DNA of 5,294 nt, from contig CAZQEN010000448.1 in assembly GCA_964591605.1 (NCBI GenBank), positions 1 to 5,294 of the forward strand, in the 5' to 3' direction. This document shows positions 1 to 4,924 of the stretch, piece by piece; the first letter of the stretch is position 1, and each line of letters starts with the position of its first letter. The stretch comes from CAYLLT01 sp964591605. Lineage in GTDB: Bacteria > Planctomycetota > Phycisphaerae > UBA1845 > PWPN01. The notes under the pieces are model-generated. The model was given only the letters and a program-made list of their open reading frames with translations, did no database searches and was not told the origin of the DNA. The translations under genes and the position numbers were made by a program.

Positions 1-4
1 TCGC

Positions 5-34
5 CGTTCCAGGGACTGAAAGTCCCTGGCAACG
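5..34. repeat. Strong hairpin, REP-like palindrome
   Basis: A perfect 9-bp inverted repeat, CCAGGGACT (9-17) and AGTCCCTGG (21-29), is separated by a GAA loop. The stem continues by four more pairs (C5-G34, G6-C33, T7-A32, T8-A31) if C30 is bulged out, giving 13 pairs in all. No T-run follows on either strand, so it is not a canonical intrinsic terminator. It resembles the repetitive extragenic palindromes of large GC-rich genomes. Whether it recurs in this genome cannot be judged from a single window. Confidence 0.7.
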
Positions 35-129
35 CTCGAATGCCCTCCGGGCAAAATGATGATAGCCGCCCGGAAAATGGCCACACCCATGCGGACGGTC
101 TGGCAATGAGTCTGGGGAGCGGGCGTGTA

Positions 130-147
130 AGTCCGGCCTGCCGGACT
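130..147. repeat. 8-bp-arm palindrome, possible 3'-end hairpin
   Basis: AGTCCGGC (130-137) and GCCGGACT (140-147) are perfect reverse complements separated by CT. The element lies about 85 nt past the stop of the leftward PEP-CTERM gene. It could therefore fold at the 3' end of that mRNA. No U-tract follows on the minus strand, so a terminator role is only possible. An operator or a REP unit is equally compatible. Confidence 0.65.
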
Positions 148-177
148 CGCACCTGTTGAGCGTCCAGACACCAGCAA

Positions 178-232
178 TAGAGCCCGAAGCGCGAGTCGAA
201 GATCCGCCGAGGCGAACGAGGGTTTCTTCGCG
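178..232. repeat. Dispersed-repeat copy 1 abutting a stop codon
   Basis: This begins TAGAGCCCGAAGCGCGAG and ends CGAGGGTTTCTTCGCG. The element at 4305-4338 begins TAGAGCCCGCAGCGCCAG and ends AAGGGCTTCTCCGCG. The two are clearly the same repeat, with about 20 extra nt in the middle of this copy. The ends can pair weakly (AGCCC with GGGTT). The copy ends one base before the TGA (235-233) of the leftward PEP-CTERM gene. From memory, similar AGAGCCC...AGGGCTTC sequences are scattered through planctomycete genomes; that is recollection, not a search. Confidence 0.6.
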
Positions 233-1003
233 TCAGGCCCCCGAACGCCGACAACCCCCCCCGCGCCGCCGACGCACCAGCAGCAGCGCACCGCCCCCCA
301 GCAGCACGGCCGTGGCCGGTTCAGGCACCGCCTTGATGTAGACCGACACCACGCTGCCCTGGTCGAACCGGATCAGTGGATTGGGACCGTTGTCCGCACC
401 GAAGGTGTAGAACCGCACCCAGCGCGTCGTGTCGGAATCGACGAACTGCCACTGCGCCCGGTACGAGCCCGCGCCGTGGAACGCCGTCGTGTTGTCCACA
501 CCCGCGCTGTCGCCTCCCGCAACGTTGGCCGATGTCGAGCCCGAGTGCCCCGGCTCCTGGAACATCACCTCGGTGCCATCGGCGAAACCTTCAAAACCCT
601 GCACAACCACCGGCCCGCCGTTGACCGTGTTCACGACGTAATCGATCCAGATCGTGATCGGATCGGTGAGGCCCGTGTCGTTGAGCAGCCGCAGTTCTTC
701 GAACGAGCCGAACGTCCCCTGCAGGACGGAGTTCGCGGTGCTGCCCGCAAACGCCGTCAGCGGGTCGCCGTCGATGTCCCACGAGTACGGGTGCCACTGA
801 TTGTCCAGCGGGATCGTCTGGCCGTCCTTGTTCACATGCTCGATGCCGCCCAGCGTCCCGGCGTCGTCACCGATCGCCCCCGCCGGCCCGCCCCCGGCCG
901 CCGTCTCGCGGATCCCCAGGCTCACCTTCAGCGCCGACGCCGGAAGGACCCCCACCCACAAAACCACACCCGCAACCAATCCGATCGTACTTTTCCCCAG
1001 CAA
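233..1003 (-). CDS. PEP-CTERM sorting domain protein, secreted, 256 aa
   Basis: This is an exported protein with the exosortase (PEP-CTERM) sorting signature. I chose the TTG at 1003-1001 because AGGAGG lies 5 nt upstream (1014-1009) and the product then begins directly with a signal peptide: GKS near the start, hydrophobic residues 7-20, and a PASA cleavage motif at 21-24. A TTG 19 codons upstream (1060) is in frame but gives an unlikely leader. Residues 25-136 form one beta-rich module (GIRETAAGG, PITIWIDYVVNT). Residues 137-225 form a second, starting FEGFADG and resembling the galactose-binding or jelly-roll modules of planctomycete surface proteins. VPEPA is at 226-230, a hydrophobic segment at 231-243 and RRRR at 244-247. 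Known biology: an exosortase cleaves at PEP and anchors or releases the protein. The tail GGGCRRSGA after RRRR is longer than usual. No exosortase is in the window. The ligand is unknown. Confidence 0.9.
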   Translation of the reverse strand: MLGKSTIGLVAGVVLWVGVLPASALKVSLGIRETAAGGGPAGAIGDDAGTLGGIEHVNKDGQTIPLDNQWHPYSWDIDGDPLTAFAGSTANSVLQGTFGSFEELRLLNDTGLTDPITIWIDYVVNTVNGGPVVVQGFEGFADGTEVMFQEPGHSGSTSANVAGGDSAGVDNTTAFHGAGSYRAQWQFVDSDTTRWVRFYTFGADNGPNPLIRFDQGSVVSVYIKAVPEPATAVLLGGGALLLVRRRRGGGCRRSGA

Positions 1004-1008
1004 AGGAC

Positions 1009-1014
1009 CCTCCT
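1009..1014 (-). promoter_or_regulatory. Shine-Dalgarno sequence deciding a TTG start
   Basis: On the minus strand AGGAGG is followed by five bases (GTCCT) and then TTG. This is a near-perfect ribosome-binding site at good spacing. It supports the TTG at 1003 as the real start of the PEP-CTERM gene, rather than the in-frame TTG at 1060, which has no comparable site. Confidence 0.75.
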
Positions 1015-1195
1015 GCCTGCCTTGCGCAGACCACAACGTGTGAATCGCTTTTACCCTCAAAACAGATGACGCAGATCAGATGCCCGGCCACCAGAACGTA
1101 ACCACCGCATTCTGACGCATGACCTTGTCTCCCGGCAACCCTTTTTTTCAGCTTTCGACGAGAAATGAAGATCTTTTTGCTGAACCCTTCCCGCT

Positions 1196-1223
1196 GTGGA
1201 GCACTCCACGCCTGTGTGCAGGC
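1196..1223. repeat. Two abutting inverted repeats
   Basis: GTGGAG-CA-CTCCAC (1196-1209) is followed with no gap by GCCTG-TGTG-CAGGC (1210-1223). Both have perfect arms. They sit about 190 bp upstream of the PEP-CTERM start and about 610 bp upstream of the synthase start. They could be an operator pair, a tandem hairpin in a leader RNA, or chance in GC-rich DNA. Nothing else in the sequence decides between these. Confidence 0.5.
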
Positions 1224-1423
1224 TTCCGCGCCCATCCCCGATCATCCGTGATCGTCCGCGGTCCCCGGCGCTGTCCAATACGTGTCCTGTCCCGTACACG
1301 CCCCAGCCACCCGCTCCACCCGCCGCCTCACGCGTGGAGCGCCCGACATGTTCCACTCACAGAGGGACCGCGCCCTTCGTCCCTGCGAGTGGAGCCGGCG
1401 CATGCCAGATCGATCGTGCTCAT

Positions 1424-1447
1424 CAAAACGAAGCCAATTTTTACCCC
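1424..1447 (+). repeat. Degenerate spacer repeat, copy A
   Basis: CAAAACGAAGCCAA at 1424-1437 matches the core of two further elements at 1572-1585 (CAAGACGAACCCAA) and 1740-1753 (CAAAACGAAGCCAG). The three cores are spaced 148 and 168 nt apart in the same orientation. This copy diverges from the other two on either side of the core. Confidence 0.5.
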
Positions 1448-1502
1448 CCAGGACCCCGATCGGTGATCAAGAATCGCAGATCGCCAGTCCCCAGCCGCCG
1501 CT

Positions 1503-1519
1503 GCGGCCCCAAAGGCCGC
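1503..1519. repeat. GC-rich hairpin
   Basis: GCGGCC and GGCCGC form a perfect 6-bp stem around the loop CCAAA. It lies between spacer repeat copies A and B, with no T-run on either side. It could be structural, or simply a by-product of GC-rich composition. Confidence 0.4.
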
Positions 1520-1555
1520 CTCTCAACCCGAGCCGCCTCCCCCTCAACGCCCCCC

Positions 1556-1601
1556 GGACGACGCATGATGGCAAGACGAACCCAAATCCCCGACGCCCGC
1601 C
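1556..1601 (+). repeat. Degenerate spacer repeat, copy B
   Basis: This copy shares about 45 nt with copy C at 1724. Both start GGAC-ACGCA, pass through a CAA-ACGAA-CCA core and end in GACGCC. Differences are scattered, with small indels after the core. Such same-strand decayed copies are typical of planctomycete intergenic DNA as I remember it. A genome self-comparison would settle this. Confidence 0.5.
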
Positions 1602-1640
1602 ACCGGCCAACCCGCCATCCAGACCGATCCTTTCCCTTTC

Positions 1641-1680
1641 ACTTTCCCATTTTCCCACTTTCACACCTTCTCACTTCTCC
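1641..1680 (+). repeat. Octamer tandem repeat in a pyrimidine tract
   Basis: Five degenerate 8-nt units run end to end: ACTTTCCC, ATTTTCCC, ACTTTCAC, ACCTTCTC, ACTTCTCC. The adenines at 1641, 1649, 1657, 1665 and 1673 are exactly 8 nt apart. The wider tract 1628-1683 contains no G and only six A. It lies about 150-190 bp before the cardiolipin synthase start. It is probably a decayed microsatellite, but it would also give an unstructured C/U-rich leader RNA if transcribed rightward. Confidence 0.7.
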
Positions 1681-1723
1681 CCCGCTCCATCCCGCCCGCA
1701 CACCTCCCCCCTCGGCCGGCTCA

Positions 1724-1767
1724 GGACAACGCACAGTGACAAAACGAAGCCAGAATCAGACGCCGCC
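1724..1767 (+). repeat. Degenerate spacer repeat, copy C
   Basis: This is the third and closest copy to the cardiolipin synthase gene, 65 nt before its start codon. It begins GGACAACGCA, contains CAAAACGAAGCCAG at 1740-1753 and ends GACGCCGCC. Its position would place it in or near the synthase promoter or 5' UTR. I see no promoter consensus within it. Confidence 0.5.
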
Positions 1768-1831
1768 CCGTCTCCGCCGATACAGCCAGAGGGGCACACG
1801 GCCGCACTTCGTGCTAAGGTATCCCCAGCCT

Positions 1832-3271
1832 ATGCAGATCGCCTTCTGGACACTCCTGATCCTCAACTACCTCGTGGCGATCGCCATCATCATTCACATT
1901 CTCCTCAACCCGCGCGAACCCCGGGCCATGCTTTCCTGGATCTTCGCCGTCTTTCTCCTGCCGGTCATCGGCAGCTTCAGCTTTTGGGCCATCGGCACCC
2001 CCCGCCTCGAACGCACCAAACGCAAGCGCCGCCGTCGCCGCCAGCGTCTGGCCGTCTCGCTCTCCCGCCGCCCGCCCCTCGACCAGATGCACGCCGCCCG
2101 CGTCGTCCGCCGGCTCGCCCCGGCCACGCGGCACCTCATGAAGATCGCCACCAAGGTCGGCTCCTACCCCCCCACCCACAGCAACCGCGTCGCCATTTAC
2201 CACAACGAGGAGCAGTCGCTCATCACCCTCCACGACATGATCGCCTCCGCACGCTCCCACGTGCACCTCGAGTACTACATCTTCCGCCCCGACGAGACCG
2301 GGGCCATGATCCGCGACGCCCTCATCGCCCGCGCCCGAGCGGGGGTCCAGGTCCGCGTCCTCGTCGACTACCTGGGAAGCTGGTCGCTCACCCGCGCGTT
2401 CATCCACCCCATGGTCCGCGCCGGCATCCAGTTCGACTACTTCCTACCCGTCGTTCCCTGGCAGGGCCCCTGGCGCGTCAATTTCCGCAACCACCGCAAG
2501 ATCCTCATCATCGACGGAAAGATCGCCTTCACCGGCAGCCACAACATCGGCGACGAGTACCGCGGCCGCCACCCCCGGCTGGGCACCTGGCAGGACACCA
2601 ACCTGAGCATCGAAGGCCCCGCCGTCCAGCAGTTGCAGGAGGTCTTCGTCGAGGACTGGTACTACACCACCGGCCACGAGCTGGTCAGCGACGAGTACTT
2701 CCCCGCCCCCGAGCCGGTGGGCCCGCACGTCGTCCAGGTGATCCCCTCCGGCCCCGACGTCGAGGCCAACCCCATCCTCGACGTCGTCTTCTCCGCCATC
2801 ACCGGCGCCCATCGCTCCATCTGCATCATGACCCCCTACTTCGTCCCCGACGCCGCCCTCATCCAGGCGCTCCACGTCGCCGCCCGCGGCGGGGCGAAGG
2901 TCCAGATCCTCATCCCCGCCCGCAACGACAACCCCCTTGTCCTCTGGGCAGGACGTAGCTTCTACAAGGAGGTGATCCGGGCCGGCGTCGAGATCTACGA
3001 GTATGACCACGGCATGCTGCACAACAAGGTCGTCGTCATCGACGAGCACTGGTCCCTGGTCGGCTCCGCCAACATGGACCACCGCAGCTTCCGCCTCAAC
3101 TTCGAGCTCTCCACCGTCCTCTATGACGCCGGCCTCGCCCGCGACCTGCTCGCCGACTTCCGCTCGTTCCTCGCCCACGCCCGCCGCATCGCCCCCGACG
3201 GTCGAACGGCCTGGACCGTGCCCCAGGCCGTCACCCTCGGCGCCGCCCGGCTCGTTTCCCCGCTTCTGTAG
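1832..3271 (+). CDS. cls: Cardiolipin synthase, phospholipase D family, 479 aa
   Basis: This is a membrane enzyme that forms cardiolipin from phosphatidylglycerol by phosphatidyl transfer; bacterial Cls usually joins two phosphatidylglycerols and releases glycerol. Two hydrophobic helices (about 4-25 and 33-55) form the PLDc_N region, followed by a strongly basic stretch, RTKRKRRRRRQR (61-72). The first HKD motif is HRKILIID (H221, K223, D228) followed by GSHNIGDEYRGR. The second is HNKVVVID (H397, K399, D404) followed by GSANMDHRSFRLNFE. The protein ends in RLVSPLL, and the length of about 480 residues matches intact ClsA-type enzymes. I chose ATG 1832 because it begins the first helix. A GTG at 1811 is in frame, and the SD is weak (AAGG 12 nt upstream). 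Codons are strongly C-ending. The DUF1338 gene follows after 96 nt and may be cotranscribed. A different phosphatidyl acceptor cannot be excluded from sequence. Confidence 0.94.
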   Translation: MQIAFWTLLILNYLVAIAIIIHILLNPREPRAMLSWIFAVFLLPVIGSFSFWAIGTPRLERTKRKRRRRRQRLAVSLSRRPPLDQMHAARVVRRLAPATRHLMKIATKVGSYPPTHSNRVAIYHNEEQSLITLHDMIASARSHVHLEYYIFRPDETGAMIRDALIARARAGVQVRVLVDYLGSWSLTRAFIHPMVRAGIQFDYFLPVVPWQGPWRVNFRNHRKILIIDGKIAFTGSHNIGDEYRGRHPRLGTWQDTNLSIEGPAVQQLQEVFVEDWYYTTGHELVSDEYFPAPEPVGPHVVQVIPSGPDVEANPILDVVFSAITGAHRSICIMTPYFVPDAALIQALHVAARGGAKVQILIPARNDNPLVLWAGRSFYKEVIRAGVEIYEYDHGMLHNKVVVIDEHWSLVGSANMDHRSFRLNFELSTVLYDAGLARDLLADFRSFLAHARRIAPDGRTAWTVPQAVTLGAARLVSPLL

Positions 3272-3367
3272 CGTTACCGGGCCGCTCTGGGTAAACTCCA
3301 TCCGTCAGGGCCAGCGCGGGCAGCCGGCGGTCAACCATGAGCTGAGAGCCAACAACGGACGTCGAAC

Positions 3368-4273
3368 ATGATCAAGAAGATTCTCACCGACCTTCTCGAG
3401 CGACTCTGGGCCAACTACTGTGAGCGCGTCGAATACGCGCGCCGTTACCGCGACCTCGTGCAGGACAAGGGCGGACGCGTCGTCAACGATCACATCGCCT
3501 TCCGCACCTTCAACGCCCCCATGGGGCCGCTTCCGCCCGGCATCGAGGCCCTCGCCCGCCTGATCACCCCCCTCGGCTACCGGGCGGCCGGCTCCTACGA
3601 GTTCGCCGACAAGCATCTGACCGCCCGCCACTATGAGCATGACGATCTCCTGCTGCCCAAGATTTTCATCAGCCAGCTCGAGGTCGACCGCCTGCCCGCC
3701 GATGCCGCCCGCCTCATCCGCGAGGCCGTCGCCGACGCCCGAAACCTGCTCGACACCGACACCCAGGCCATCCTCCGCTACCCCTCCACCATGCTCGAGG
3801 ACAATTGCGGCGGCCTCATCGATCGCCTCTACCGGTACATCACCCAGCTCCCCTGGTCGCCGCCTCCCCGGGAGACCGTCCTGGCCGTCAACAAGGTCAG
3901 CCAGTATGCGGCCTGGACCCTGCTCCACGGCAACAACGTCAATCATTTCACCGCCTGCATCAACGAGCAGCAGGTCCCCGGGTGGCCCGACATCGAGGCC
4001 ACCGTCGCGGGCCTGCGGGCCGCCGGCATTCCCATGAAGGAAGAAATAGAGGGACAAAGAGGTAGCAAGCTCCGCCAGACCGCCACCCAGGCCGTCGATG
4101 AGGAGTGCGCCGTCCGCGAACGCGACGGCCAGCCCGGCCGGCTCAAGTGGTCCTACGCCTACTACGAGCTCGCCGAGCGCGGCGATGTCCCCGGCCCGGA
4201 CGGCCGGCCCCGGCGGTTCCAGGGCTTCCTCGGCGCCCAGGCCACCCAGCTCTTCGAAATGACCAAACGCTGA
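3368..4273 (+). CDS. DUF1338 protein, probable 2-oxoadipate dioxygenase/decarboxylase
   Basis: This is probably a non-haem Fe(II) enzyme converting 2-oxoadipate to D-2-hydroxyglutarate, as shown for Pseudomonas HglS (lysine catabolism) and plant FLO7-type homologues. DUF1338 marks visible are VNDHIAFRTF (H42, R46; His likely metal ligand, Arg likely substrate carboxylate contact), YEFADKHLTARHYEH (77-91), LPKIFISQLEV (96-106), NNVNHFT (H193, second metal ligand) and SYAYYELAERG (E267, probable third ligand). The protein is soluble, with no signal peptide. At 301 aa it is much shorter than the pseudomonad enzyme and nearer the plant form. Codons are C-ending except for a purine-rich island at residues 225-234 (4040-4069). 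The SD before ATG 3368 is weak. It lies 96 nt after the cardiolipin synthase gene; no other lysine-pathway gene is present, so the substrate is inferred from the family only. Confidence 0.88.
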   Translation: MIKKILTDLLERLWANYCERVEYARRYRDLVQDKGGRVVNDHIAFRTFNAPMGPLPPGIEALARLITPLGYRAAGSYEFADKHLTARHYEHDDLLLPKIFISQLEVDRLPADAARLIREAVADARNLLDTDTQAILRYPSTMLEDNCGGLIDRLYRYITQLPWSPPPRETVLAVNKVSQYAAWTLLHGNNVNHFTACINEQQVPGWPDIEATVAGLRAAGIPMKEEIEGQRGSKLRQTATQAVDEECAVRERDGQPGRLKWSYAYYELAERGDVPGPDGRPRRFQGFLGAQATQLFEMTKR

Positions 4274-4363
4274 CCTGCCCGCCCCCAGAGGCACAACCTC
4301 TCCATAGAGCCCGCAGCGCCAGCAAGGGCTTCTCCGCGCCGACCTCCCGATCACCCGCAACCC
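4274..4363. other. Convergent spacer with small hairpin
   Basis: This 90-nt spacer separates the stop codons of the rightward DUF1338 gene and the leftward TSP3 gene. AGAGG (4287-4291) and CCTCT (4297-4301) form a 5-bp stem around CACAA, 13 nt after the DUF1338 stop. There is no T-run on either strand, so it is at best a weak bidirectional 3'-end structure. A dispersed-repeat copy fills 4305-4338. Confidence 0.5.
4305..4338. repeat. Dispersed-repeat copy 2
   Basis: TAGAGCCCGCAGCGCCAG followed by AAGGGCTTCTCCGCG matches both ends of the element at 178-232 but lacks its middle insertion. AGCCC (near the left end) can pair with GGGCT (near the right end), making a short hairpin. Like copy 1, it lies just past the stop codon of a leftward gene for an exported protein and has the same orientation relative to that gene. 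Confidence 0.6.
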
Positions 4364-4924
4364 TCACTCGCACCCCACCAGCACCGGCTCTGTGCTCCTG
4401 GCCGCCACCTGGAACGGCGTGGCTCCGTCGTTCACCGTCACCGTCAGCACGAACGCATGCCCGCACGGCGGACGCCACGCCAGCTCCGCCGTCTCCGGGT
4501 CCGTGAAACTCACCCCCAGCGGAAACGGACTCGGATTCACCGACCAGTGATACGTGTACGGCTCGGTCCCCCCGGTGACTTCTGCTGAGATCTGAATCTC
4601 CCCGTCCGCCGCATTCACCGTCAGGCTCACGTCGAGCGGATCGGGCGTCGGATCTTCGCACCGGTCCCCGATGCCGTCCCCGTCCGCATCGAGCTGGTCC
4701 GGGTTCGAGAGCGTGACGCAGTTGTCGATCGGATCGCAGATGCCGTCCCGGTCGCTGTCGGGAGCCGGAAACAGCGCGCTGCCGCACTCCGATGACGGCG
4801 CCCCCGCCTCCGGCGCGCCCGAGTCGACCGGACGCACCAGGTCACAGCTCTGACCGCTCAGCAGCCCGCAGGCCAGGAAGGCCGATACGACCGCAAGGCC
4901 CGGATTCCATTGCTTGTTCCACAT
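4364..4924 (-). CDS. Secreted TSP3-repeat / Ig-PKD-like protein, 186 aa
   Basis: This is a small exported protein of unknown function. ATG 4924 is preceded by GAGG with 8-nt spacing. Residues 1-19 resemble a signal peptide (GLAVVSAFLAC), with C19 as a possible but imperfect lipobox cysteine (F at -3) and C27 further on. Residues 56-90 are a thrombospondin type 3 unit: D56-x-D58-x-D60-G, then C63, DNC at 67-69, N74, Q77, D79-x-D81-x-D83-G, GD at 86-87 and C89. The aspartates are expected to bind calcium. Residues 97-185 form an Ig/PKD-like beta domain, with VTGGTEPYTYHW as its typical strand-turn motif. There is no PEP-CTERM, dockerin or LPXTG signal. TSP3 units are common in planctomycete extracellular proteins as spacers between adhesive domains. 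The product seems complete but short for the type; the partner or ligand is unknown. Confidence 0.82.
   Translation of the reverse strand: MWNKQWNPGLAVVSAFLACGLLSGQSCDLVRPVDSGAPEAGAPSSECGSALFPAPDSDRDGICDPIDNCVTLSNPDQLDADGDGIGDRCEDPTPDPLDVSLTVNAADGEIQISAEVTGGTEPYTYHWSVNPSPFPLGVSFTDPETAELAWRPPCGHAFVLTVTVNDGATPFQVAARSTEPVLVGCE

Larger units (their letters stand above)
1..232. other. Non-coding spacer with a palindrome cluster
   Basis: I see no credible gene in this stretch. It lies downstream of the PEP-CTERM gene that is read leftward. It holds three inverted repeats (near 5-34, 41-53 and 130-147) and a dispersed-repeat copy at 178-232. The small inverted repeat at 41-53 is TGCCC-TCC-GGGCA. 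One short + strand reading frame crosses into the gene at 233 and is Arg/Pro-rich, as expected from the opposite strand of GC-rich DNA. Confidence 0.7.
1004..1831. other. 828-bp divergent spacer, repeat mosaic
   Basis: This separates the leftward PEP-CTERM gene from the rightward cardiolipin synthase gene, so both promoters should lie here. I could not identify convincing -35/-10 or sigma-54 elements. The frame of the synthase stays open back to 1196, but the implied peptide is Pro/Arg/Ser-rich, has no domain and precedes a clean membrane-protein N-terminus, so I treat it as non-coding. Contents: an ATCTGCGTCATCTG-type element on the minus strand (1062-1076), two abutting hairpins (1196-1223), a GC hairpin with arms GCGGCC and GGCCGC (1503-1519), three degenerate repeats (1424, 1556, 1724) and an octamer pyrimidine tract (1641-1680). 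Confidence 0.65.

Noticed and set aside
476..1069. + strand frame of 197 codons opposite the PEP-CTERM gene
   Set aside because: Arg/Val-rich shadow; the minus strand has a signal peptide and a PEP-CTERM signature.
1424..1767. Three spaced repeats as a CRISPR array
   Set aside because: Copies are degenerate, spaced about 150 nt apart, not palindromic, and there are no cas genes.
1196..1831. Upstream extension of the cardiolipin synthase frame by 212 codons
   Set aside because: The frame is open, but the peptide is Pro/Arg/Ser-rich with no domain, the DNA has repeat and microsatellite character, and the family N-terminus (two membrane helices) starts at 1832. GC-rich DNA has few stops.
1814..2407. 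Minus-strand frame opposite the 5' part of cls
   Set aside because: Asp/Gly/Val-rich antisense shadow of C-ending codons; no motif.
1282..2958. Long + strand reading frame of 558 codons overlapping cls
   Set aside because: The product is a Pro/Arg/His string typical of a shifted frame over C-rich codons. The overlapping frame has intact HKD motifs.
3274..3294. Inverted repeat TTACC...GGTAA after the cls stop, as a terminator
   Set aside because: Only a 5-bp AT-containing stem with an 11-nt loop and no T-run; too weak to call.
2444..3301. Minus-strand frame of 285 codons opposite cls
   Set aside because: Same antisense pattern (GGG/EVGE/VDDD-rich), fully covered by a recognised + strand gene.
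3305..4360. Minus-strand frame of 351 codons opposite the DUF1338 gene
   Set aside because: Longer than the real gene but Gly/Leu/Val/Asp-rich with no domain. The + strand has the DUF1338 motifs and metal residues.
4143..4787. Minus-strand frame of 214 codons overlapping the TSP3 gene
   Set aside because: Arg/Gly/Ser-rich alternative frame. The TSP3 and Ig-like motifs are in the other frame, which has a good SD.
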